Notes under the pieces: generated by a model
What the model saw: the letters and a program-made list of their open reading frames with translations, nothing else
The model's database searches: none
Told to the model about the DNA's origin: nothing
Source of the DNA: Skeletonema marinoi
Lineage: Eukaryota > Bacillariophyta > Thalassiosirophyceae > Thalassiosirales > Thalassiosiraceae
Length of the DNA stretch: 64,000 bases
Assembly: GCA_030544225.1 (NCBI GenBank)
Contig: CM060493.1
Coordinates: 310,001 to 374,000 of the forward strand
Reading direction: 5' to 3'
Translations under genes and position numbers: made by a program
Part shown: positions 30,140 to 39,959 of the stretch, one piece after another
Position numbering within the stretch: the first letter of the stretch is position 1
Layout of the letters: each line of letters starts with the position of its first letter

Positions 30140-31036
30140 ATGGTAACAAAAATTGTCATTAAAAAGCGCGTAGCATCGCCTAATCAAGCGGCAGCGGCAG
30201 CGGCAGCAGCAGCAGTACCGGTAGTTCATTCGGCGGACAAGAACAAGAACAACAATAGTGACAAGAAGAAATCATCTCGATCACATGATGTCATATCCAT
30301 GTCATCCAACCCATTCAAAGTTATTCGGAAAACCACCTCGGCCATTGTTCCTCGTCCCAAGCCCAACGCTAATTTCTTCTCTAAAGAGGGAGCAAAATCA
30401 TACGAAATTTATCAAGAATCAAGAGTTGAGGCTGCTCGGCTTGCCTCGACGAGGAAGAGGAAGCGAAAGAAGTTGGAATTAAAAAGACAAGAATGTGCAA
30501 TGACGATGAATGGTGTGCCGCCATCACCTCATCATCTTCTTCCCCCTGCCATCCCTTATGATCAACGTCAACGTCGACTCTTCTGGTGGGAAATGACTAC
30601 TAATCAACAGAAGTCCACACTTCCACCAAAAATTTCAGTGAAGGAGTTACCCCCACCTGATCCCATAGAAATGGAGGAGAGACACCGTAAAGCGAGAGCC
30701 TTTGCAATGATGTCTGAGGAGGAAAGTAAAAAGATCATCTGCCGAAGGGATGGATGTGGTATCTTTGCACGGATAGGTGGCGTATGCGTGAAACACTGGC
30801 ATGGGACAAAAGAAAAGGAGACATTATGCAGCAGGGATGGATTACTAAGTGTACATGAACGACATGGATGGTATACCGAACATTTGAGGCAAGGAGCAGA
30901 ATCATCTGCACCGATTGGTCACGCTATCACACCCGAAGCCACTTCCAAATTGTCTACCTCAGATACGCAAAAAAGGAAGGCGTCAACTAAAACTGAAGCT
31001 CCGCTGGAAAGCACTACTAGATACCAGCTAGAATGA
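30140..31036 (+). CDS. Basic protein with a single WRKY19-like zinc finger
   Basis: An open frame of 298 residues from MVTKIVIKKRVASPNQ, a start shared with the AP2 genes at 38085 and 54246 (MVTKIVI / MVTKIIT). It has an Ala-rich stretch (18-26), basic clusters (KKKSS; STRKRKRKKLELKR, about 113-126), and one clear finger CRRDGCGIFARIGGVCVKHW (about 202-221). A second, defective one follows (CSRDG...ERHGWYTEH). It is Pro-rich in the middle and no intron is needed. Probably nuclear; target unknown. It lies 91 bp from the end of the MULE-like element, which may therefore sit in its promoter. Confidence 0.75.
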   Translation: MVTKIVIKKRVASPNQAAAAAAAAAVPVVHSADKNKNNNSDKKKSSRSHDVISMSSNPFKVIRKTTSAIVPRPKPNANFFSKEGAKSYEIYQESRVEAARLASTRKRKRKKLELKRQECAMTMNGVPPSPHHLLPPAIPYDQRQRRLFWWEMTTNQQKSTLPPKISVKELPPPDPIEMEERHRKARAFAMMSEEESKKIICRRDGCGIFARIGGVCVKHWHGTKEKETLCSRDGLLSVHERHGWYTEHLRQGAESSAPIGHAITPEATSKLSTSDTQKRKASTKTEAPLESTTRYQLE

Positions 31037-31527
31037 GGAGAAATCACCATGTTCATGTTCCTTACGAATGGGCGCTATCTAATAATGCAAAGAAATGAAC
31101 ATGAATAGTATATAGCTCTGAATAATAATGACATAATAATAGTTGCTTGCGATGATCGACTCCTAGACAAACAAGGGAATCCACGCTCCCATGTTTCATC
31201 ACACTTATCTCACAGCATGCCGACAAAGCTATTTAGATGATGAATGGAAGGCGGGTGAATTATGATTGGATCTCGTTGAAAGTGCAGAAAGCCAAGAAAG
31301 GGATGAGGGCAGCTATTGATGTGGTGAAGAAGGTATATGATAGGAAGAAAGAGGGTTTGTCGAGCGTTTCGATAGTGTTTACAGAAGTGCCCGTTTAGAC
31401 TGCATCATACACGGCGGTGAACGGTGAACAAGATGGTAATAAAGTAAAGGGAAGAATAAGAATTGTGAATGACCTGTACATATGAACAATTATTATTTAA
31501 GCTCTAAAACTGCTCTCATACTTGATC
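31037..31527. other. Intergenic region with one short ORF (31237-31398, plus)
   Basis: Contains an ATG-started frame of 53 codons (MMNGRRVNYDWISLKVQKAK ... IVFTEVPV) with coding-like composition. It could be a stranded 3' end of some gene; I do not recognise it. The rest is AT-rich 3' sequence of the two flanking genes. Confidence 0.3.
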
Positions 31528-33354
31528 TTATGTGGAGGCGCTGTTCTGAACCATTTCAGTCTTGAAAACGGGAGCACCTTTCTTCTCTCTTGATCTCATG
31601 TAGAGGACTGCAATAAGAGCCAAGGCAAAGAGGACACCAAATGTTGTGCCGAGCGCAATGGCCAATGTACTGTTTGTCTCGGTTACAACCTTGGTAGTGC
31701 TAGCATCTGTACATGGCCCCATACCAGGGTAATAGCTCTTCTCTGCTTCGTTCCAGAGACCACCGATGTCAGCGCAGGTAAGTCCCAATTGAGGGTAGAC
31801 AGATTCAAATGCTGCTTTCACTTCCTGGTGATTAGTGCTTGATGCACCAACCCTCAAGTTGTTATAAATCTTGGCAGCTGCGTCGCTATTGGCAGCGTGG
31901 ACACGAGGAAGGACGGCGGCAGCAAAGGCAGCTCCCTCGGCCTTCTCCTTCTCGCCTCCCTGAAGCTTATCAACCTTGTATGCATAACGCAAAGATCCCT
32001 GGATCATAGGAATGTACATCAATTGGGCAATACGCTCCTTGGTCTTTCGTGCAGATGGGCAGTTTCCACTTTGGAGTTGGTAGTTTCCAAGAGCGAATTC
32101 ATCCATGAGATCGTAGTTCAACTTGGATTGTCCATCGACATCAGTTCCATCGGGTCCACCGGTCTTGAAGTCCAAGGAACGCTTGTCAGCAAGCTGATGA
32201 AGCAAATATCCGGAGGGTGCGCCATCTTGTCCCTCAAGAGATCCAGTGTAGAAGCACACACCTTCATCCCAAGCATGGACAGGGTCGTCGTTACAGTTGA
32301 TGCATCCCCTCTTGCAATCGTCAAGAGCATCTTCAAACTCACGAAGGGTGTACATCCACACATTCATGTATGCGGTTCCCTTCTTGATGATTTGTTCCCT
32401 TCCCTCCATTCCATATTGAGAGAAGTCGGCATTACCATTGGTGAAAGAAGTCCTTCCACCCTCGAAGGCGGCATTGACCCATTGATCAGCGTAGTCGGAT
32501 GTTCCTGTTGTGGTATATTATATGACGATATGATGAGTGAGATGACTGATGCAAGAAGCAGTGGTAATGACGATTAGAACAAGGAGATAAGCACATGATA
32601 AGACTCACCGTAGTACTTGCGGAAGTACTCAAAATCGGCGTAAGGAGCACCAGGTCCATTCTTCAACTTATCCTCCAACTGAGTAGAGAATCCGGCAATA
32701 GTCCTTCCATTCTTGTTTTCTGTCGCTGCTGTGTAGGTGTAAGTGTATACTTCTCCACCAATGTTGATAGTGTTTTCACCATCAGCAAAGCATCCAGACA
32801 TATTGATATCCTCTCCAACCAAGGCACCTACTTGACATTGAACATAAGAATCTTGAACATCAGTGGTAGCATATTGAACTTTGACATTCACCGCTCCAGA
32901 CGTTGTAGTATCATACATCTTTCCAGCAACTTCATTCCCATCAGCGTTCTTTCCAGTGACGGAAGTTCCCTTGGCCACATCGGATCTGAGTGGCTCACTG
33001 AGAGTAATGAGGGCGTATGACTTGGAGTTACCACCTTGAAGGTAGATCTGCTGGGCGTTGTCCCATGCTTCGTTCGTCTTGCGTGCGAGTTCGACTTCGA
33101 TGGCACGTTGGTCGCGGTCGATGGCACAGTGATCGGTAACCTGAAAAGAGAGGCAGAAGATTATCGGGTGAGCATATCATGTGTCACGAGCGTTAGATGA
33201 TGTTTCATCGGCAGATAGACGCAAGAGAACTTACCTGAGATCCAGGAGAGTAGGTGGCGACCTTTTCAAATGAGAGGCGACGACGAAGATTGCCCCACAC
33301 ACCAGCTTCGGCGGTAGCAAGAGAAGCAGCAAGGAGAGAGATGGAGAACTTCAT
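31528..33354 (-). CDS. Fea1-like (low-iron-inducible) secreted/membrane protein
   Basis: Three exons: 33354-33235, 33140-32609 and 32504-31528, with introns of 93 and 104 bp and GT-AG ends (GTAAGT/TTTTCAG, GTGAGT/CAACAG). The spliced protein is 542 residues. It has a signal peptide MKFSISLLAASLATAEA. The central part has NVWMYTLREFEDALDDC, HAWDEGVCFYTGSLEGQDGA, LADKRSLDF, YIPMIQGSLRYAY and GAAFAAAVLPRVHAA, which I take as the Fea1 family (algal low-iron-induced periplasmic proteins, related to phytotransferrins). Near the C terminus is one membrane helix (LAIALGTTFGVLFALALIAV) with a short basic tail. It is therefore a type I surface protein, probably for iron capture. It is head to head with a ferric reductase. 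The family call rests on remembered motifs. Confidence 0.75.
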
Positions 33355-33855
33355 GGTTGAATGATGTCGCTGGCGATTTTATGGCTGCAAACGATTCGAT
33401 GGTGGTGATGAACAACTTGGTGCGTATCTTCGATGGATGGAAAGAATGATGGCGAGCGAATGCACTTTTTGATGAGTCGCTTGCCCAGCACGTGTCTTTT
33501 CTCGTAAAAGGCTCCTTCATAGTGTTGCCCCTACATTTATCCTCTGCCAGGGTAGTGTCTCCAAATCGATTTTGCTTCATAAACATCGATACCCCATCAT
33601 TGTCAACGAAGCAAAGTCGAAGGGTGAATTATCGGTTCTCATTTGGATTCTTTCTTCACATTTTTTCCACAACTTGCCGAAGAACACGCGCCTCATTTCA
33701 AGATCAGATCTTTCAAGCTACTTCGTTCGTCGCGTCGACGATGACGATCTTTTGTGGCCAATCATCTTGCAATTGAAGTCTGTTAGACGCCGCCATCTAC
33801 CGGCCGGCAGCAACCTGTCTATTTCACAGCATAATAAACTCAGCCGCAGCGCAGC
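33355..33855. promoter_or_regulatory. Shared divergent promoter region of the iron genes
   Basis: 501 bp between the two start codons, with no other gene. It must contain both promoters. I see no motif that I can assign to iron control, but the close head-to-head layout suggests joint regulation. Confidence 0.5.
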
Positions 33856-36288
33856 ATGACAATAGATGCGCTACCTCGTCTTCTCAATCGCACCTCCTTC
33901 CTCGTAGCACTCATCTCAATCTCTTGGTACTGCATCCTCGTTGCTACCGGCGAGTATGCCAAGTGGAGCTACCCTATCTTGATTGGTGCGGCTATTTGCA
34001 AACTGACATCGGTGGCGACATCAATTCGTCCTCATTGGCGGAATCATGAAGATAGTAATGGCTCTTCATCATCGTCATCTTTTTTCAACACACACCGTCA
34101 GCGTCTAAGCAGCTCTTGCTGTAGTGGTGGCCTTCTTCGCTCAATATACAAATCTATAGCTCATCGAATATCGAATGATAGCCATCAAAACAATCTTTAT
34201 ATTCTTTCTACAGCAATCATACTGCTTCCATGCATCATTTTCTACATTCGTCGAGTCATACGACATCTATCCAAGCTCACCGATGATGGCCACAACAATC
34301 ACGACGAACTAGCCAACGACTTTGGCAAGCTAAGTGCTGCATCACTCTCGTTTCTGTTGCTTCCCGTATCAAAGCATTCGGCACTGCTTTCGTCATTGAA
34401 CCTGGGTGAGATACATGTGGTACGAATGCACATCTATGCAGGAACATGTGCGATTGTTGCAGGCGTGGCCCATGGACTGTATTACACTTGGATATGGATT
34501 GTTATGGATGGATATACGTATCGTGATGTCTTCCCGGGAGCTGAATGCTTTCAGAAGGGATATGATAAACATTGTCACACGAAATTTGTCAATCTGCTTG
34601 GCATTATAAATGGAGTTGGATTTGTGATACTTGGATGCACGGCATTGTGGTGGGTACGACGACATTACTTCAACGTCTTTTACTACGTTCACATTGTACT
34701 GGCGATTGCACTGCTGTTTGGGTTGGTTATGCATTACAACAAAATGATTTGGTTCATTGCACCGAGTTTGTTGTCTTATGTGGCGAGTAATGTCCCAGTG
34801 GCTTTTGAAAGTTTGTACAAATGGAGCAAGGGAGGTGTGGGAATTTCCAAGGTGGTTTGTATACCCGACTCTAGAGGTTGTGTGGAGCTGACGATTGCAA
34901 CAATAAGAAATGATTGCAGTGGTGAAGAAGCACGAGGTGGATGTGAACAGCAACAACGACAACGTGCCATTGGAAAGTATGTCAGGCTAACTGTACCGGA
35001 AATATCATCCAAAAGTCATCCCTTCACTGCGTTTTGTGATCCACTTCATCCACAAGATGTGAAGATACTGTTTCGACCAATCGGGGCATTTACTAGGCAG
35101 TTATCGAAACGATTGCAGTCACTTGTGACATCACCCGAGCTTACTCCTTCAGAGCTCACAGTGTCGAATGATACAAGGCAGTGTCCCAAGATGCTTGTAA
35201 ATGGCGTGTCTACATCTTCTGATCTGTTTGGACAGGCAATGAAACACGACATCATCGTGGTAATAGCAGGAGGAGTGGGGATAATCCCTTACATTTCGTT
35301 ACTAGCGGCACTCCGAGATATTGATGTCGAACGCCAGTTCAATAATGACAGCGAGCAAAGTCACATCCAAAAGACAAGACACATCCATGTCCATTGGGTG
35401 TCTCGTGATGAAGGACTCGTCAGATATATCGTTGAGAATTACTTTTCACTACATCGTCAAGGAGCTAATGACTCAAATTCGGCGATCAAGATAAGTGTCC
35501 ATCATACCAATCAACAAACGTCTTCAATGTCATCGACGAGTAATAATGACGAGTCGGACACGCTTACCGAATATGTGGTACCTCCCGAAACAGCTAGGTC
35601 GCTGGCATCTCCGACATCTCTCTTTGAAGCAAGTAAACGGTCTCTACTTCACAATGTTCTCCCAGCTTCAGTCTTTGCATCCATCGTCTTTGGAGGACTA
35701 TGGATAGTCAGCTACTGCTACGAGAACATCCAAGACAAGCATGTGATTGAAACTCGACCTGTATCGGTGATTGGGATCATCGTGTGGTCCATCGTCATTT
35801 CGATCGGCACCCTGGCACTTGTGAAGATGACTGAAACAATCTCTCGAGTCGTTCAATACTCGAAATTGGAAAGCAATGAATGTGTAGATGAAGAGAATGG
35901 CATAGAATGCGGTGTAATATCACCTCAAGATGGTACAGACCACTTCACAATTGGCGATACGTCAACAGGAGACGATGAAGATCAGCAAATAGAAATAGAC
36001 AGTGCTAGTGCAAGCGTGAAAAAGGGAGAGCATCTTGGTCTTGAAGATGCATCAATATCTCATTTACAAGGACGCCCCGATCTTGAATCCATCATCAAGA
36101 CTGCTTTTGAAAGCGCACGGGATGAAGAGACTGACGTTGGCATATTTATGTGCGGTCCGTCACCGTTGACTACAGCTGTTTCAAGAGCAATCAGCCATGA
36201 GGAAAAGCGTGGACGATGTGTGGCAAATCCTTTGAGTTTGAGTCATGAACCTCGAGCATATGTTTACCAGGAAATGTTTGAACTGTGA
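33856..36288 (+). CDS. Ferric reductase of the FRE/NOX family
   Basis: A single open frame of 810 residues. N-terminal membrane helices lie at about 13-30 and 38-56, with more from 113 to 296. Two His pairs fit the bis-heme sites: H192 and H206 (RMHIYAGTC...VAHGLYY), and H279 and H293 (YYVHIVLAIALL...VMHYN). The FAD-binding HPFT is at 388-391, the NAD(P)H-binding AGGVGIIPY at 471-479, and the C-terminal MCGPSPL near 760. Reaction: electrons from NADPH pass through FAD and hemes to reduce Fe(III) outside the cell. Unusual: two extra hydrophobic segments (about 605-625 and 640-660) plus an acidic loop are inserted inside the NADPH-binding domain. Divergent from the Fea1-like gene. Confidence 0.88.
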   Translation: MTIDALPRLLNRTSFLVALISISWYCILVATGEYAKWSYPILIGAAICKLTSVATSIRPHWRNHEDSNGSSSSSSFFNTHRQRLSSSCCSGGLLRSIYKSIAHRISNDSHQNNLYILSTAIILLPCIIFYIRRVIRHLSKLTDDGHNNHDELANDFGKLSAASLSFLLLPVSKHSALLSSLNLGEIHVVRMHIYAGTCAIVAGVAHGLYYTWIWIVMDGYTYRDVFPGAECFQKGYDKHCHTKFVNLLGIINGVGFVILGCTALWWVRRHYFNVFYYVHIVLAIALLFGLVMHYNKMIWFIAPSLLSYVASNVPVAFESLYKWSKGGVGISKVVCIPDSRGCVELTIATIRNDCSGEEARGGCEQQQRQRAIGKYVRLTVPEISSKSHPFTAFCDPLHPQDVKILFRPIGAFTRQLSKRLQSLVTSPELTPSELTVSNDTRQCPKMLVNGVSTSSDLFGQAMKHDIIVVIAGGVGIIPYISLLAALRDIDVERQFNNDSEQSHIQKTRHIHVHWVSRDEGLVRYIVENYFSLHRQGANDSNSAIKISVHHTNQQTSSMSSTSNNDESDTLTEYVVPPETARSLASPTSLFEASKRSLLHNVLPASVFASIVFGGLWIVSYCYENIQDKHVIETRPVSVIGIIVWSIVISIGTLALVKMTETISRVVQYSKLESNECVDEENGIECGVISPQDGTDHFTIGDTSTGDDEDQQIEIDSASASVKKGEHLGLEDASISHLQGRPDLESIIKTAFESARDEETDVGIFMCGPSPLTTAVSRAISHEEKRGRCVANPLSLSHEPRAYVYQEMFEL

Positions 36289-36599
36289 ACATGATAATAG
36301 ATAACTAGTGTAACAACTCTTTTTTTACTTGCCTTGTTACGTTGATTTACGCAGCTGGATAGTCCCTCCTCAGACTGTTTCTGCAACATCAGGTCAAGGA
36401 CTTCTCTAGGATGTGTCTGCGCGGAGTTCCCTTCCTCCTCAATCCAATGCTTTTATCTCACATGTTTTATTACAATACTTACATACTTACTTTTGCCATA
36501 GTTGCTGTAGACGAACCAAAGCCTCCCCCGATGCTCGAGTGGCTCAACCCATGGACAGATGATTCAGTCAACTTGTAAACTACTTGCATGGTGTTAGAT

Positions 36600-36930
36600 G
36601 AATCCCATGTAGCCTTCATTGTTCCATTGCTTAAAACATGCTTGATTCATGCACCCAAAAATAATCATTGCATAAAAGTTCTTCGAAAACTTCATTTTAT
36701 ATTTAATCGCATTACAGCACATGCCTCCAGCACACTCCTTCTTTTCTAGCTCTACTTGCACAGCCCTCACAGCTGTATCGTTTGATGATATTTTTGTCAA
36801 TACTTAGCACACATTCCTCAACTTAGAATGTCATTCATGTCATTCATAGATTCTTTGGTGAACCTTCGTCCCATGCTTAATGCACACTCCTCTATTCAGA
36901 ACTTGATTCGTGCACCCATCAACGTTGCAT
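36600..36930 (-). pseudogene. Decayed remnant of a WRKY19-like zinc-finger gene
   Basis: Finger-like pieces remain on the minus strand in different frames: GCTNQVLNRGVCIKHGTKV (about 36925-36860), SCEGCASRARKEGVCWRHVL (about 36775-36720) and FGCMNQACFK (about 36660-36630). They keep the C-x4-C ... G-x-C-x2-H spacing but are broken by stops and frame changes. It lies directly beside an LRR pseudogene, on the same strand as it rather than convergent as in the array. The 300 bp to the left show nothing. Confidence 0.6.
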
Positions 36931-37815
36931 ATTCATGTTTGGCAATTCAAGGAAGGGGAGGACACTATTAATCACAATATCTTGAGGCAAAGCAAGCTGG
37001 AGTGTAGTCGCAGCCTCGTTCAATAAGCGGCGATGCTGCGCTTTGTAGTAAATAATTTTTCCAACAACTGATGAAATCCACATTCGTATCACCAAAGCCT
37101 TCCCCCCCACATCATCATCATTCATCATCATCACCACCACCAGCAGATGTATATGAAAGAATCTGATCGATCGATGACATGTCTCTGTTCATGTCATTAT
37201 TCCATTCTTCCAACAGTAAAGCAGCGATGGTGTCACGCAGTACTTCTCCCTCAACTAGATTAACTTGCTTCAAATTTTCACACCCTTGGAATATATCATT
37301 CTCAGTAATTATGCCATCTTTCAATGGGATGGTGATTTGATGCAGAGAAGTGCAGCGAAAGAATGCCGCCCCTCCAATTGATTCCAACTCCTTACCAAAT
37401 TTGAACTTCGTCAGGGCTTTACAACTCATGAATGCGCAATCCTCAATGGTCTTGGCGGATGGCAGGTTGATGCTCGTCAGAGATTCGCAGCCAAAGAATG
37501 CCCCTTTACAATTCTTTCCAGCTTGCCACATTCAACAACCGTCAGGGCTTTGCAGTATGTGAATGCATACCACGCAACAACTTCGACGCCCGGCATGATT
37601 ACTTTTCTCAAAGAACGGCAGTTACGGAATGCCCTTTCTTCAACTGTTTTGACACCAACATGACAATCGACTTCTTCGATGCTACGATTTCCATCAAACG
37701 CATATGCAGGAATGACTGTGAGCGATTCATGAATGCGGACACGAGTTACACCAGGAGGAATAACTTCGCCTTCCCTGCCGTAATAAATGCAATATTCGTC
37801 GGCCGCCATCATCAT
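36919..37815 (-). pseudogene. BspA-like LRR protein gene, copy 7, frameshifted
   Basis: Three overlapping frames together cover the family: MMMAADEYCIYYGREGE to VECGKLERIV; AFFGCESLTSINLPSAK to ILSYTSAGGG; and DVGGKALVIRMWISSV to LPFLELPNMNMQR. Two frame changes lie near 37500 and 37130 (the latter in a GAT/GGT-rich stretch). Its leader (TGCTCTTTTCATCCACAGCGG) resembles that of copy 8 rather than those in the array. Confidence 0.72.
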
Positions 37816-38084
37816 GAAGGCACGCAAGCTACAAGAGGAAAGCCAACCGCTGTGGATGAAAAGAGCGAAGAGCACATCCTTCCTCCTTTGGTAATTTGAC
37901 TCGACTCGCTACTCTCCGTAGAGTTCACCACGTAGGAATAAGTAGTAAAATAATCACCACACAACAACTTCATTTTCATTGACGCTTCAGCTGGGAAGAT
38001 GGTGACACCCACCGAGAGATATCATAACCATTTCGCATCTGTACAAGACTATCGTTGCGGAAGAAGAGGGGCACTGTACCTATC

Positions 38085-39278
38085 ATGGTGACAAAGATCG
38101 TTATTCACGTTTCATCGGAGGCAAGAGCGGCGGCGGCGGAAGATTCTAACCGAGCAAACGACATCAAACATCTGCAAAAAAGACAAGATGATTATTCTGA
38201 CGATAACGCTGATGATAAATATGATGCTGTGCAGGTTAATGAAGAAGAAAAAATCCAGCTGTGCCGCTTGCAAGGCTGTCTGAATGAGGCCGCAGGTGGA
38301 GGAATCTGTGATGGCCAGTCATACCATGATGTGTCTACGCGAGGAAAACTGAACGATGAAACAGCAGATGATTCAACACATGACGAAATAGATGACGGAG
38401 CAGTGGACATTTGCCGATATAAGGGTAATTCTTCTAAGAAACGCCCTCTGTTTTTAGATGATGAGGGAGGTACTGAAGAGACGAAACGTCGGAAAAGGAC
38501 GCAACCATTTATCGATTTGACCGATGTTCCACCACAGTTGCCAATCATAAGCAACACGAAGGGCGCTTCTTCAAAGTACCAAGGGGTCTACTTCACTAAA
38601 TCCAGAAACAAATGGAAGGCGCAGATTACAATTGATGAAAAGATTCGTCATATTGGTTATTATGATAATGAAGAAGAGGCTGCTGTCGACTACGCTCGTG
38701 CGCTATTCAAGTACGGATCACGAAGGAAGCGAAAGTTTATAGAATTGACTGAATCGTCGAAGTACCAATGGAAAAACGGTTCTTCAAAGTACGACGGGGT
38801 CTACTTCAATAAAGCGAACAACAAGTGGGATGCGCAGATTACAATTGACGGAAAGCAACACTACATTGGCGCTTATGATAATGAAGAGGAGGCTGCTGTT
38901 GACTATGCTCGTGCGGCACACACGTATGGCGTAGAAATCATTCAGAAAGGAAGATCATCATCTCACACTAAGGCACAGGAAGACATGCGCAGCAGTACAG
39001 AGTGTAAGAATCAAACTGGAGCAGTATGCATGTTTGAGTCTGTCGATGAAAAACTTTCCTTTCCAATGGAGCTTGCGAACAAGGGTGGTAGGATCGGAAT
39101 TTACCTGCCTGACGAACGCAAGGCTCGCATAGCTAGGTTTCATGCTAAGCGCAGCACTCGTGTTTTCAGGCGACGAGTAACATATGACAGCAGGAAAAAG
39201 TATGCCGACAGCAGACCAAGGGTCAAGGGAAGGTTTGTAAACCAAAAGTCAGTTGTTGGTGGAGAAGATTCTACTTAA
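38085..39278 (+). CDS. Zinc-finger-like / AP2 / AP2 / CCT protein, probable transcription factor
   Basis: An open frame of 397 residues from ATG 38085 (MVTKIVIHVSSEARAAAAED). Domains: a degenerate WRKY19-type finger, CRLQGCLNEAAGGGIC (60-75, last His not in place); a basic KRRKR at about 134-138; FIDLTDVPPQLP (142-153); AP2 domain 1 (162-211; SSKYQGVYFTKSRNKWKAQI ... AAVDYARALFKYG); AP2 domain 2 (233-282; SSKYDGVYFNKANNKWDAQI ... YARAAHTYG); and a C-terminal CCT motif (344-387; RKARIARFHAKRSTRVFRRR, then YDSRKKYADSRPRVKGRF). AP2 domains bind DNA; CCT is known from CONSTANS/TOC1-type proteins. The combination of the two is unusual. Divergent from LRR copy 7, 269 bp apart. Confidence 0.85.
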   Translation: MVTKIVIHVSSEARAAAAEDSNRANDIKHLQKRQDDYSDDNADDKYDAVQVNEEEKIQLCRLQGCLNEAAGGGICDGQSYHDVSTRGKLNDETADDSTHDEIDDGAVDICRYKGNSSKKRPLFLDDEGGTEETKRRKRTQPFIDLTDVPPQLPIISNTKGASSKYQGVYFTKSRNKWKAQITIDEKIRHIGYYDNEEEAAVDYARALFKYGSRRKRKFIELTESSKYQWKNGSSKYDGVYFNKANNKWDAQITIDGKQHYIGAYDNEEEAAVDYARAAHTYGVEIIQKGRSSSHTKAQEDMRSSTECKNQTGAVCMFESVDEKLSFPMELANKGGRIGIYLPDERKARIARFHAKRSTRVFRRRVTYDSRKKYADSRPRVKGRFVNQKSVVGGEDST

Positions 39279-39486
39279 ATCCTTCCCAGGTAATATAGTG
39301 TTGCAATCAGGCAGTGGCACAATAGCTTCTTTGGAAACAATCATTGATAAACTTTTATTCATAATAAGAAAGTAACAGACGAACTAAAGTGTCTGTCACA
39401 TACTACGGAACCAAATTAGACCTCATCATCAACCACAACTCTCTATCTACACTCCACGACGTCACACGTCGCACTAACCACTATAC

Positions 39487-39630
39487 TTATTTCCTTGCCG
39501 TTTCGTAATTCGCCAAAAACCAATCCACCGACTTCTGAATCCCCTCCTCCATCGAAACAAACTTATAATCAGGCCTATAACTCCTCAACTTCTTGTTACA
39601 GGAAGTCTTCGCAAACTGTCCATCGGGTGG
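39487..39630 (-). pseudogene. Stranded 3' end of a GDP-L-fucose synthase gene
   Basis: The minus strand reads DGQFAKTSCNKKLRSYRPDY, then KFVSMEEGIQKSVDWFLANY and ETARK, and stops (TAA, 39489-39487). This matches the C terminus of GDP-4-keto-6-deoxymannose epimerase/reductases (human form: DGQFKKTASN ... FTPFKQAV...NYEQARK). About 45 codons are in perfect frame; upstream, at about 39631, the text switches to the 3' flank repeat of LRR genes. The rest of the enzyme is absent, so this is a fragment left by a rearrangement. Confidence 0.7.
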
Positions 39631-39959
39631 GAATGAATTCGATGGTGGATCGGGCTATTTGTTTACTATATTTATCTATCTAAGTGCGTGCTACATGGCT
39701 ATTGAATGACGACGCTGTGGAATGTATAGCGCTTCCTTCCCCAATGGCTCATATCTCCTTACTTCTCTTATCTTCCTAATATCTAAATCGTTGACTCGCT
39801 CCGTGTATGATGGCTTCAAAATCATCGGAAAAATCATCAACATCGCCACGATCGTCTTCATCTATCTTCGTGATCCTTCTCTTCAAACGTCTATGTCGGT
39901 ATTGAAGAAATGAACATTCTTTAACACCTCACAATAATCACCTTCTTCTTGATCCCCTC
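39631..39959 (-). repeat. LRR 3' flank: spacer repeat and decayed C-terminal extension of copy 8
   Basis: 39631-39730 is, inverted, the array spacer block (AATAGCC-TGTAGCACGCACTTAG, AACAAATAGCCCGATCCACC). 39745-39959 holds the same relic tail as behind copies 2 and 3 (CCATCATACACGGAGCGAGT; TTGAAGAGAAGGATCACGAA, inverted). This copy thus came from the array or its ancestor together with its 3' flank. Confidence 0.65.

Noticed and set aside
35046-35255. Small minus-strand ORFs inside the ferric reductase gene
   Set aside because: Shadow frames of a long, well-supported coding region.
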